DNA from: Thermoguttaceae bacterium
Lineage (GTDB): Bacteria > Planctomycetota > Planctomycetia > Pirellulales > Thermoguttaceae
Length of the DNA stretch: 43,805 nucleotides
Assembly (NCBI GenBank): GCA_028695965.1
Contig: JAQVHZ010000010.1
Coordinates: 9,442 to 53,246, forward strand
Direction: 5' to 3'
Shown: positions 16,366 to 24,574 of the stretch, piece by piece
Position numbering within the stretch: position 1 is the first letter of the stretch
Layout of the letters: each line of letters begins with the position of its first letter
Notes under the pieces: model-generated
The model's database searches: none
What the model saw: only the letters and a program-made list of their open reading frames with translations
Told to the model about the DNA's origin: nothing
Made by a program: the position numbers and the translations under genes

Positions 16366-17721
16366 TTATTCTCTCAGCCTTCGGAGCAGCTCGGCGCCGG
16401 TCATCGGCTTCGAGCGGCGCCGCTTCTTGGCGTCGTCTTCCGATTCGGCGTCCTCGACCGGTTCAGCCTTCTCAGCCGCCTTTGCCGCCGCGACCTTTGC
16501 GGCTTCGTCTTTTCTAGGCCGACCGCGCGGGCGTTTCGGCTTGTTTTCGACCTTCGGATACTTCCTGGGCCGACCGCGCCCGCGTTTCTGTCCGATCACC
16601 GTGAGATCCTCGATGACGAGCGGATAGACCGCTTCCTTTTCGGAGTCTTCCGGGGCGGGCTCGTCGCACGAGGACGCGTCGGTATAGACGTCCGGCTCGG
16701 GCGCGCCCGCGTCGAGCTGTTCGTAATACGCTACCGGATTCTTGCCGCTCGTATAGTAATGACTGCGCATCTCTTCGGCTCGCTCGATGAATTTCTCGCG
16801 CAGCTCGGGCGGACCGAGAATTTCCGCGTTCGGACCGTAGTACATGATCAAGTTGAAGAAGTTGTAGAAGGTCGGGAAATTCTCGAAATCCATCTCGACG
16901 ACGACCGCGCCGCCCTTTTCGACCTTCTTCGAAATGATGCGTTCGGCGTGTTCTTCGAGCGCCGCGCGCGCCGCAAAGCCGGTGAACCGGATCGTCGGCT
17001 TGCCGACGGCTTCGACCCCGCTGATCATGTGCTCGTCCAGGTTGAAATTCTCCGGAATCTTGAAGCGCTGCTTGTCCAGCACTTCCGCGGCGCTCATGCG
17101 TTCGAGCTTCCAGAATTTGATTTTACGGTCGTAACAGCACAGCCCGACAAGGTAGACGGAATTGTCGCGATAGAAGAACCGATAGGGGCAAATCTCGTAC
17201 GTCTTTTCTGCGGTCGAACGAATCGAGCGGTAGGTGATGCGCAGCAAGTAGCGTTTTTCCATCGCCAAGCAGACGGCGTCGATGATCTTGCAGGTCTTCG
17301 GCTCGTATCTTCCCCAATGTTGGCATATAGGCGCGACGCAGTCGGCGTAGGCGATTCTCTCGGCGCGGATCGTTCGCTCTATTTTTTGGCGCGCCGATTC
17401 GCCCTTATCGCCAAAGTGCGTGCCCGTTAAGGCGTCGGTTAATTTCAGGCCGAGGTAGAGGATAAATAATTCGTCGTGATCGAGAAATTCGTCAAAAGAA
17501 AGACTTTGGCTCTCGTACCGGTATCTTTTGCGCCCATGGGCCTCGTTCTTCGACTTCCATGGCCCAAAGACTTTTTTCAACGTCATTAAATCGCGCTTAA
17601 TTGTTTTCTCGCTGACGTTGAATTTTGCCGACAACTCCATCAGGGTCTTGCCTTCTTGCGCTGTCGTCAATATTCTTAGCAACCTCCATTGCCGTTCTAA
17701 CACCACTTCGAATTTGGACAT
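16366..17721 (-). CDS. WYL-domain transcriptional regulator with AT-hook-like motifs
   Basis: A 451-residue DNA-binding regulator. An N-terminal DeoR-like winged helix-turn-helix (about 5-60; LMELSAKFNVSEKTIKRDLMTLKK) is followed by a WYL ligand-sensing domain (about 130-225; LLRITYRS, CPYRFFYRDNSVYLVGLC) and a WCX-like region. Towards the C-terminus, beyond the usual end of the family, an acidic stretch leads into two AT-hook-like motifs (GRGRPRKY and RPRGRPRKDE, about 376-405) and a basic Ala/Lys-rich tail. WYL regulators often control phage defence or stress genes. The start at 17721 is preferred because AAGGAG lies 7 nt upstream; the longer frame has no ribosome site. It has its own promoter and terminator. 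Confidence 0.88.
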   Translation of the reverse strand: MSKFEVVLERQWRLLRILTTAQEGKTLMELSAKFNVSEKTIKRDLMTLKKVFGPWKSKNEAHGRKRYRYESQSLSFDEFLDHDELFILYLGLKLTDALTGTHFGDKGESARQKIERTIRAERIAYADCVAPICQHWGRYEPKTCKIIDAVCLAMEKRYLLRITYRSIRSTAEKTYEICPYRFFYRDNSVYLVGLCCYDRKIKFWKLERMSAAEVLDKQRFKIPENFNLDEHMISGVEAVGKPTIRFTGFAARAALEEHAERIISKKVEKGGAVVVEMDFENFPTFYNFFNLIMYYGPNAEILGPPELREKFIERAEEMRSHYYTSGKNPVAYYEQLDAGAPEPDVYTDASSCDEPAPEDSEKEAVYPLVIEDLTVIGQKRGRGRPRKYPKVENKPKRPRGRPRKDEAAKVAAAKAAEKAEPVEDAESEDDAKKRRRSKPMTGAELLRRLRE

Positions 17722-17808
17722 CTCTTTGCTCCTTATTAAAGAACGCGCCTGCAAATAAGTTGGCAACTAAGTTTACAACGCGACCGACATTACCCAAAAG
17801 TTAAAACT

Positions 17809-17837
17809 ATTTTAAATTAAGAGCGGGTCGGCGTCAA
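17809..17837 (-). promoter_or_regulatory. Sigma70 promoter of the WYL regulator gene
   Basis: On the minus strand TTGACG (17832-17837) and TAAAAT (17809-17814) with 17-bp spacing, about 90 bp upstream of the start codon at 17721. Confidence 0.65.
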
Positions 17838-17869
17838 GAAAATTGGCCCTGATAGCGTCTATTCTATAA

Positions 17870-17921
17870 AAAAAGGCAAAAATAATGCGGATTATATCGA
17901 TTATAACGATTATTCCGCATT
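17870..17921 (-). terminator. Terminator downstream of the glycosyltransferase gene
   Basis: AATGCGGA (17884-17891) and TCCGCATT (17914-17921) form a perfect 8-bp inverted repeat around a symmetric AT-rich centre; on the minus strand the stem is followed by ATTTTTGCC and a second T run. It ends the operon starting at 22364. It could also bind a protein, as it lies upstream of the WYL promoter. Confidence 0.6.
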
Positions 17922-17953
17922 AGTAAAAAATAAAATAATAATATTAACGCTTA

Positions 17954-18679
17954 TTATTCAGTCCATAATTCTGCGATCCACGGGGTCTTCTTAACGGCGC
18001 GCAGTCCGGTCTTATTGCGCCATCCGTAGATTGCGCAGTCGGGGTTAGGATTGCCATGGAAGACGATAATTTTCGTGCCGGGCCGTTGTTTCGGCTCCAG
18101 GAAATAGCCTAATGGGAACCGCCGCATAAAATGGCGTTTAAAGCTGAGACACCAGGTTGGATCCCAGTACAAAAGCTCCTGTTTTTGCGCGATCGCCCAG
18201 CTGAGATACGCCTGTTCGTTCCGGTGCGCTTTGTAGACCTGTTCCCGATTAGCCAGAAAATACTCCAGCACGTCGGGACGCGAGCCAATTTCGAACCGAA
18301 AGACGGACGAATTCCCAATTTTCGTCCCCTTAAGGTTCCAATCTTCGATTATTCTGAAGTCGCCCGGCGTCTCGAAGAACGGGTCGAGCGATTCGACAAT
18401 GACAATATCCAGGTCGAGGAACAGGGCTGACCCTTCCAAATCAGAAAGCTTTTCCTGGAAAAGCGTTAGTTTGCGCCAACCGCGCTCGGGTCGTCCTTCC
18501 AGACCGGACATCTCGGGTAATGGACGCGTCTCGACAAGCGGACTCAGCCCGGTCGGATCGTCGGTGAAGCAGACGAACCGATAGTCGCCCGTGATGTTTT
18601 TCTTCACTCGGGACGCTAAAATATTGACGTACTCAGGCGGGAACTTCGTCCCCCATTTCATACAAATCACGTTTTTCAT
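17954..18679 (-). CDS. Putative glycosyltransferase (DxD type)
   Basis: A 241-residue protein resembling small bacterial glycosyltransferases of the GT-A/family 8-like kind. The N-terminal KNVICMKWGTKFPPEYVN is typical, and the DxD motif lies in LFLDLDIVIVESLDPFF (about residue 82-98), normally the site for nucleotide-sugar and metal binding. The C-terminal IIVFHGNPNP, which places a histidine late in the fold, also recurs in these proteins. Cytoplasmic or membrane-associated. The ATG at 18679 is chosen for its GGAGG ribosome site and because the MMPL gene stops only 2 nt upstream; the longer open frame runs back into that gene. Last gene of the operon. Confidence 0.7.
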   Translation of the reverse strand: MKNVICMKWGTKFPPEYVNILASRVKKNITGDYRFVCFTDDPTGLSPLVETRPLPEMSGLEGRPERGWRKLTLFQEKLSDLEGSALFLDLDIVIVESLDPFFETPGDFRIIEDWNLKGTKIGNSSVFRFEIGSRPDVLEYFLANREQVYKAHRNEQAYLSWAIAQKQELLYWDPTWCLSFKRHFMRRFPLGYFLEPKQRPGTKIIVFHGNPNPDCAIYGWRNKTGLRAVKKTPWIAELWTE

Positions 18680-18681
18680 CG

Positions 18682-21285
18682 TCAAACCTCCGATTCTAGT
18701 TCGAGTTCTTCTTGTTCCGCGCGGAATAGCGTGGACACAAACCAAGCGAGAGCAGTCAACGCAATAAATTTGCCGACATACTCCCAGTTCGGCGCTCCGG
18801 ACGCCGTGAGCGCAACCGAACCTGCCAGCGCGGCCGCTGCCGAAACGAAGACCGCGTCTTTCGAACGAAACGCGTTCGAAGCGCCGATCGCCGGCGCCAT
18901 CGCGCCAAGACAGAAGAGCGACACGCAGGTCAGCGGCAGGCTAATCAAGCCCGCCAGACCGAGCGCGCCCGCAAGGCAGAAGAGCGACGGCACAAGTTCC
19001 GCGACGAGGTCCGCCGCCGCCCGGTACCGAAACGCGAGCAAGAGCGAGCCGGCGGCGATCGCCAAAGCGAACGCGTAGGCGGCGCTTCGGCTCGCGTTGA
19101 TTCTAGCGTCGTAAAGCGCGAGCGCGGACCCCATTGCGTTCGAATCGACCGCGCGAACGTTTTCGGCGAACGCTTTCAGCGCGTTGAAGTCGCGCAGGTC
19201 GGCGGTCGAATAGACGAAAACGGCGGGCCGTTCCGAGACGTCGGCGAAATACCTTGCGCGAATTTCTGGCGACAGGTCGTTGGGCGTCGGCTTCTCGCTG
19301 TTGGTCAGCGCGCGCAGTTCGTAGAGCCGCTTGACCGTTTCGACCGTCGTCCAGCTCTCGAACGTGTCGAGCCGCGCTTGGTATTCGCTGGGCGTGAAGG
19401 ACGCGATTTGCGTCTGAGCGCGCTGCAGGGCGTCCTTGAGCCGCAAGCGTTTTTCTTCGTCGACGCACGCGCATTGGCTCGGTTCAATAGCCTCGCCGAG
19501 GCAGACGAGCGCGTCGATCAAGCTCGACTGCGCGGGCGTCGGCGCTTCTCCGAGCTCCATTGGCAGCTGGTCCAGGAAATCGCTCGTCATCTCGATCGTC
19601 CGGCGCTTCTCCAAAGTCGCTTTGGGCAGTCTGGCGAGCATATCGTCGATCACGAAGGTCGGCTGCGACCCGTACCGCGCTTTCAGAAGATCGAGCTCGT
19701 CCGGCGATTCTGCGAAGGAGACCGCGTACAAGACCCGCTTGCCCGAGATCTCCGCGACCGACTCGCCACGATAGATTTCCGAAAGTTCGCCCGGAAGGAA
19801 ATGCGAGAGATTCTCCGAAAATTCGATTCGCGAGACGCCGAAGACGAACGCAACGACCAACGTTACCGCCGCGACGTAAATTACGCTCTTGGCGCGGCTA
19901 AGCGAGCTTGTCGTCTCTTCGATCCGCAAAGGGACGGGCGGCTGTCGAAAAGGATTCGCGCCGTCCGCAAGGCGAATGAGCGTCGGCTCCACGAGGATCA
20001 AGAAGAACGCGACGATCGGCAGACCCAGCGCGGAGGACAAGCCCAGCTCGCGCGCTTCTTGTTCGCGAACGAAAAGGCACGCGAGCGAGGCGACGCCAAA
20101 GATGAGCGCGTACGTTAAGAGCTTGCCGCCGAGCTCCTGAAACGCTTCTAAAATCGACTCGCCCGTCGAACGGTTGACGAGCCGAATCGACGCGTAGCGC
20201 GCAAAGAGCGCCGCGCTCCAATAGTACGCAAAGGCAAAAATCAGGATCGCGTTCGCCAATTTAGTAAGGGTCGGCGTTCCAAAGGTAAAGACGACGCAGA
20301 ACGCGGGCGTTCCGGCTATAAGCGCCGCGCACAAGACGGCGACCGAGCGTTTCAGGCTCCCAAAGACGAGCCAGCCGACGCACAACGCGACGACCGCCGT
20401 CAGCGTTACTGCGCGCGCCCAGATTTGAACCGCTGAGTTTAACGCGACCTGGCGCGCAACTTCCGGACAATCGAGCTCGATCGTCAGGTCGGGGAACGCC
20501 GCGCGCGCCTCTTCAAAAATCCCTTGAAGCTCGGCGAGGGTCTCTTTTCTCGGCGCGTCCTTGTCCCAAGCGGCGGCGACGACCCCGCGCAGGGAGTCGT
20601 CTGAGAGGAAGTAACGGCGATCGAGCGCCGCGTTGACATATTTGAGCGCGCCCGGCGCGACCGGCGAGGCGACCGGCTGAGCCTCTTCGCCGAGCCGATC
20701 GGGCGCCGTCGTCTGCGCAAGCGCTTCGACAAACGGCGTCGCCGCGTCGATTCCGGCGAGCCGCTCTTGCGTCATCTCCGAGCGGATATGCGCTTCGAAT
20801 CGGCGCAGAAACGCTTCGGCGCTCAGGTAATCCCAGCGTCCAAACGCCAGCTGACGCGCGGTTTCGAGGTCGTCTGAGAGTTCGAGCGTCTCTTCGTTCG
20901 AAAGGAGGTAGAGCCGTTTCTTGACGAGCGAGTTCTCGTCGAGCCCCCACCGAGAGAGCGAGAGGGTCCGCGAATCTTTCTCAATGTGGTTTGCGACCGA
21001 TTCGAGCCCTTCTTCAACGACCTGGGGATCGTCCCCGATAATTGCAAAATAAGATTCTTTCACGACCGGCTCGTCGCCGAGCTTGACGTCTTCTTTAGGC
21101 GCCAAGGAGAAGAGGGGCAGCAGGCCGCGCTGCGCGGCGGTCCAGACGAGCGCCGAGCAGGCGACTGCGGCAAGCAGCGCAAGCGCGAGCGCCGCGGACG
21201 AACGCTGGACCGCGAACCGGGTCAGCGCGACGTGCAGCTTGAATTTGGGAGTCGGAGCGTCGTTGGCAGAGTTGAGGTTCGTCAT
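18682..21285 (-). CDS. MMPL/RND-superfamily membrane protein
   Basis: An 867-residue integral membrane protein with the RND/MMPL two-fold layout. A first helix (about 30-50) precedes a long extracytoplasmic domain (to about 285) and a helix bundle (about 285-437). A second single helix (about 462-483) precedes another large soluble domain and the final bundle (about 728-862). Proteins of this type export lipids or related hydrophobic compounds (for example hopanoids or mycolipids) using the proton gradient. The start overlaps the metallopeptidase stop in ATGA (21282-21285), so translation is coupled. Substrate unknown; the neighbouring metallopeptidase and glycosyltransferase suggest envelope work. 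Confidence 0.8.
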   Translation of the reverse strand: MTNLNSANDAPTPKFKLHVALTRFAVQRSSAALALALLAAVACSALVWTAAQRGLLPLFSLAPKEDVKLGDEPVVKESYFAIIGDDPQVVEEGLESVANHIEKDSRTLSLSRWGLDENSLVKKRLYLLSNEETLELSDDLETARQLAFGRWDYLSAEAFLRRFEAHIRSEMTQERLAGIDAATPFVEALAQTTAPDRLGEEAQPVASPVAPGALKYVNAALDRRYFLSDDSLRGVVAAAWDKDAPRKETLAELQGIFEEARAAFPDLTIELDCPEVARQVALNSAVQIWARAVTLTAVVALCVGWLVFGSLKRSVAVLCAALIAGTPAFCVVFTFGTPTLTKLANAILIFAFAYYWSAALFARYASIRLVNRSTGESILEAFQELGGKLLTYALIFGVASLACLFVREQEARELGLSSALGLPIVAFFLILVEPTLIRLADGANPFRQPPVPLRIEETTSSLSRAKSVIYVAAVTLVVAFVFGVSRIEFSENLSHFLPGELSEIYRGESVAEISGKRVLYAVSFAESPDELDLLKARYGSQPTFVIDDMLARLPKATLEKRRTIEMTSDFLDQLPMELGEAPTPAQSSLIDALVCLGEAIEPSQCACVDEEKRLRLKDALQRAQTQIASFTPSEYQARLDTFESWTTVETVKRLYELRALTNSEKPTPNDLSPEIRARYFADVSERPAVFVYSTADLRDFNALKAFAENVRAVDSNAMGSALALYDARINASRSAAYAFALAIAAGSLLLAFRYRAAADLVAELVPSLFCLAGALGLAGLISLPLTCVSLFCLGAMAPAIGASNAFRSKDAVFVSAAAALAGSVALTASGAPNWEYVGKFIALTALAWFVSTLFRAEQEELELESEV

Positions 21286-22364
21286 TGTCGGCTCCCGATC
21301 CCGTTCGCTTGCGCGCGCCCGACCGTGTCGGTCTCCTGACGCGCTGATTCGTACGCCGTTCTGCGCGCGTCCCAGTTCTTAAAGTGTTCGACGTACTCTT
21401 TTTTGTAGTTCGGCTGATGTTCCTCGAGCATCCGCGTCAGGGGCAGTTTCTTCTGCCGCTTGAACGCCTCCTGCATCGTAACGCCCTTCTGCGCTTCCGG
21501 AGAGAGGGAACGCAAGTACCCCGCGAGCAGCCGCTGCGTCCGCGGAGAATAGTGGATCATGTAGTGGACCCAGGACCAAGATTCCCGATACTCGCGCGTC
21601 TTCATCTGATCGACCCGCGTGAGCCGTTCGAGCCGAGGCAGGGACGGGGGCGCGCCAAAGAGACCCGAGACGCCTTGTTCCGCGTCCGTCAGGTACGGGT
21701 TGCGGAACCCGCGCTCGCCGGGCGGGATCTCGAAATATTTCGCCAGCCCTTCGTCGATCCAGATCGGCACGTTCCGGAGCGCCGCGTTCAGGTACGCGTG
21801 CGTCATTTCGTGCCGGATATTGAGCAGCATCCGGTCGTTTCTCGGGACCATGAGCACGCCGGGCCCGGAATCTTTCACATAGAGCGCGGGCCGATCGGTC
21901 GGCGCGCCCCGAAACGTCTCCGCAATGAACGCGCGGTAGCTTTCCATATCGTTGAAAAGACAGAGCGAGATCTTCTCCTGCGCTTCCGGAACGCCAAGAA
22001 AGCCGACAAGGTCGTTTTGGAGCTGGACGATCTCCGCCTCGAGACCCTGTGCCGACTCAAGTGGAAAATTCGACTCGATTACGACCCGACCGAGCGCGAC
22101 AGAATAAGGAAGCCGCGACGCAAATCTAGGAGAAAGATCGATTTCCGCGCTCGGCGCCGACGTCGGCGCCTGTTCGTTCTGATCGGGCGAGCGTGAGTGG
22201 AAATCCGCCGGAAGAGGAGGCGCGTTGTAGTCCGCGACCGGCTTTTCCGCGCCTATGAGAAACCGCCAAGGAATCTGAACGCCGAACCCAGACGCCGTCT
22301 GTGCAAAAAGGGTCGTCGACGCGATCAAAATCGTCGCAGCGCATAAGCGTCGAAACGCGGTCAT
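21282..22364 (-). CDS. Secreted gluzincin-type metallopeptidase (DUF1570/peptidase MA-like)
   Basis: A 360-residue exported zinc peptidase-like protein. Residues 1-26 are a signal peptide. The zinc motif HEMTH (185-189, catalytic E186) is followed by E205 in IWIDEGLAKYFE, the third ligand of gluzincins. The N-terminal third (about 40-85) is a Pro/Ser-rich linker. The arrangement IRHEMTHAYLN ... PIWIDEGLAKYFE is typical of DUF1570/peptidase MA-like proteins, which are common in Planctomycetota. First gene of the operon and coupled by ATGA overlap to the MMPL gene. The natural substrate is unknown. Confidence 0.82.
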   Translation of the reverse strand: MTAFRRLCAATILIASTTLFAQTASGFGVQIPWRFLIGAEKPVADYNAPPLPADFHSRSPDQNEQAPTSAPSAEIDLSPRFASRLPYSVALGRVVIESNFPLESAQGLEAEIVQLQNDLVGFLGVPEAQEKISLCLFNDMESYRAFIAETFRGAPTDRPALYVKDSGPGVLMVPRNDRMLLNIRHEMTHAYLNAALRNVPIWIDEGLAKYFEIPPGERGFRNPYLTDAEQGVSGLFGAPPSLPRLERLTRVDQMKTREYRESWSWVHYMIHYSPRTQRLLAGYLRSLSPEAQKGVTMQEAFKRQKKLPLTRMLEEHQPNYKKEYVEHFKNWDARRTAYESARQETDTVGRAQANGIGSRQ

Positions 22365-22515
22365 TACTTTGGCTCCTTATCTCGTTAATGTCGCGCGTTC
22401 CCATGACCGCGCTATGGCACGACGTCAGGATAGGGTATTTATGCATGAAAAGCAAGAGGGAAAATTGGAGTTGGGGACGTATGTGTAAAATCTTCAAGAA
22501 TTTTGGTAAAGAAAC

Positions 22516-22591
22516 TTGAGAAGCGCTTGCCCTTCCTTTATAATGACCGTCGTTACGTCTCTTGGCGGCTGCGTTTTCCTGCGGAAAACGC
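22516..22591 (+). promoter_or_regulatory. Promoter and leader hairpin of the symporter gene
   Basis: TTGAGA (22516-22521) and a perfect TATAAT (22539-22544) with 17-bp spacing. In the predicted leader a perfect 9-bp hairpin GCGTTTTCC/GGAAAACGC (22571-22579/22583-22591) with a 3-nt loop lies about 80 nt before the ATG. It has no T run, so it is not a terminator; mRNA stability or regulation is possible. The rest of the divergent gap 22365-22673 shows no gene. Confidence 0.6.
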
Positions 22592-22673
22592 GGCTTCTTG
22601 GAGCGTCTGGACATTCCCCGCAGTCTGCGTTAGCGCGGCTGCGACCCGCTAACCGACATAGAGGAACCTAGTT

Positions 22674-24299
22674 ATGGCTGGCGTCAACTGGCTCGATATC
22701 TCGACGCTCATTATTTATTTTGCGGTAGTATTAGGCGTTGGCGTCTTTAAGGGTCGCGGGGCTCGCGAGGACTCCCGGAGTTTCTTCGTTGCTAAAGGGA
22801 CTCTTCCTTGGTGGGTCATTGCGGCGACGTTCATTGCGACCGGGATGAACACCGAGCAGCTTGTCGGTCAGAACGGGATGGCGTACCAAATTGGGCTGCC
22901 GATGGCGAACTGGTACTTCATCGTCTTTATCGTCTATTCGCTCTTGATCTTTATCTTTTTGCCGGTCTATATGCGCAACGGGATAACGACGATGCCGGAG
23001 TACCTGGGCAGGCGGTTCAACTCCGCTTGTCAAAACGTCTTTACGGTCATCCTCATCTTGACGTACGTCTTCATGAACCTGGCGGTCGTCTTTTACGGGG
23101 GCGCGAAACTCCTTGAAGTCGTCTTCGGCTTGAATATCTGGGCGGGGGTCCTTCTCATCGGGGTCGTTTCGGGGCTCTACACGATGTACGGCGGGATGCG
23201 TTCGGCGGCGTATGCGGCGACGATCCAGTTCGCGTTGATCTTCGTCTCGGGCTTCTTCCTCATGTACCTTGCGTACAACAGACTGCCGAACGGCTGGAGC
23301 GACGTGGTCGCCTCCGCGCCTTGCGGGTTCCACCTCATGAAGCCGACCGACTATCCGGTCATCCCATGGCACGCCGTGCCGCTGACCATCCTCGGCATCC
23401 ACCTCTACTATTCGTGCGCGAACCAGGCGCTTGTCCAAGGCTGTTTCGGCGCCCGACGAGAATGGGACGCCAGAATCGGGCTCATCGCCGCAGGGTTCTG
23501 CGTCGCGCTTCGTCCGTTTATCGAAATCTTCCCCGGTATGTGCTGCCGCGCGATCGCCGTGTTCGACCCGAGCTTCGACCTTGGCGACCAGCCGATCGAC
23601 AACGTCTTTCCAATCATGATTCGGCAGCTTGTTCAGCCGGGGTTGCGCGGCCTGATCCTGATCGGCATTCTGGCGTCGGTCATGTCGACGATCGCGGCGT
23701 TCCTCAATTCGATCTCGACCCTGTTCACGCTCGACGTCTATAAGAAATGGATCGATCCCAAAGCGCCGGAAGAGAAGCTCGTCAAAGTCGGAACGATCGC
23801 CACGTTGGTCCTGATGATTTTCGGCGTGCTCTTCTCCCCGTTCGTCGGCATATTGGGCGGCGGTATCTTCAAGTATTTCCAGACGCTCGCGTCGTACGTT
23901 ACCGTGCCCCTTGCGACCGTCTTCCTGCTCGGCGTCATGTGGAAGCGCGCGACCCCTGCGTCCGCGTTGACTATCTTGCTCGCCGGCGTCCCGATCGGAC
24001 TGCTCATGCATTACCAGTTCGTTCCGGCAGTCTTTGCTCCGGAGACGATCAGGCAGTACAGTCTGGACAACCCGTTTATCACCGGCGCCATGACCCAAGC
24101 AGTCTGCGTTGTCCTAATGGTCGCCGTCAGCTTCGTTACGCGTCCGAGAGAAGCAGAAGCGATCGCGCCTTTGACCTTCTCCGTGAAGAACCTGCGCCTG
24201 CCCGCCGACGAGCCGAAACGACCGTTCTACCAAAGCGTGCCGTTCTGGTGGGTTCTCTTCGTCGCGTTTTACGTCGGGCTCTACGTCTGGCTCTGGTAA
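22674..24299 (+). CDS. Sodium:solute symporter (SSS family)
   Basis: A 541-residue inner-membrane protein with about 13-14 hydrophobic helices, of the SSS (SLC5-like) family that couples Na+ entry to uptake of sugars or other organic solutes. The N-terminal DISTLIIYFAVVLGVGV and the helix with ATFIATGMNTEQLVGQNGMAYQIG fit the sugar-transporter branch, and LYTMYGGMRSAAYA is the usual loop-to-helix segment. The start at 22674 follows a promoter with TATAAT and the spacing fits. Its last 235 bp and terminator are repeated 3072 bp downstream beyond the restriction-modification island. The convergent sugar-enzyme operon suggests a carbohydrate substrate, but that is inference. Confidence 0.9.
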   Translation: MAGVNWLDISTLIIYFAVVLGVGVFKGRGAREDSRSFFVAKGTLPWWVIAATFIATGMNTEQLVGQNGMAYQIGLPMANWYFIVFIVYSLLIFIFLPVYMRNGITTMPEYLGRRFNSACQNVFTVILILTYVFMNLAVVFYGGAKLLEVVFGLNIWAGVLLIGVVSGLYTMYGGMRSAAYAATIQFALIFVSGFFLMYLAYNRLPNGWSDVVASAPCGFHLMKPTDYPVIPWHAVPLTILGIHLYYSCANQALVQGCFGARREWDARIGLIAAGFCVALRPFIEIFPGMCCRAIAVFDPSFDLGDQPIDNVFPIMIRQLVQPGLRGLILIGILASVMSTIAAFLNSISTLFTLDVYKKWIDPKAPEEKLVKVGTIATLVLMIFGVLFSPFVGILGGGIFKYFQTLASYVTVPLATVFLLGVMWKRATPASALTILLAGVPIGLLMHYQFVPAVFAPETIRQYSLDNPFITGAMTQAVCVVLMVAVSFVTRPREAEAIAPLTFSVKNLRLPADEPKRPFYQSVPFWWVLFVAFYVGLYVWLW

Positions 24300-24436
24300 G
24301 ACAACCCTTTGCCGACAAACGCCCAGAAAATAAGGGACGCCTTGTTCGGCGTCCCTTACGCTCAGACAGACTCGGCAGAACGCGCGGACGAAAGGTTCGC
24401 GCGTTCTGTTCGTTCTAGGGCTAACCTCAGACGTCG
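24065..24436 (+). repeat. Left copy of 372-bp direct repeat flanking the RM island
   Basis: Aligns without gaps to 27137-27508 with 11 mismatches by eye (about 97%). It contains the last 235 bp of the symporter gene, two terminator hairpins and, on the minus strand, three codons (Asp-Val-stop) matching the end of the oxidoreductase gene at 27499. Most mismatches lie outside the coding part. Confidence 0.95.
24332..24416 (+). terminator. Tandem terminator hairpins after the symporter
   Basis: A perfect 10-bp stem AAGGGACGCC/GGCGTCCCTT (24332-24341/24348-24357) is followed by a second perfect 10-bp stem AGAACGCGCG/CGCGCGTTCT (24377-24386/24398-24407) and GTTCGTTCT. On the minus strand the first hairpin is followed by ATTTTCT, so the pair can work in both directions. 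The first hairpin is repeated exactly at 27404-27429, where it can end the convergent oxidoreductase operon. Confidence 0.65.
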
Positions 24437-24574
24437 CTGTTCCAGTGTGATTATGAGTCTTGAGGAACTGGGAACCATACGACTTCAATGAAGCGAGACT
24501 GCCGAAAATGAATAGATTTGTCTCACACGATTATTTGCTATTTGAGGAAAAACATTGTTTAGCAAAGTTGTCAT

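Noticed and set aside
15328-17430. Open plus-strand frame of 700 codons
   Set aside because: It lies antisense to the portal-like gene and the WYL gene, both with family motifs and ribosome sites. The frame is arginine-rich low-quality protein, typical of the complement of GC-rich coding DNA.
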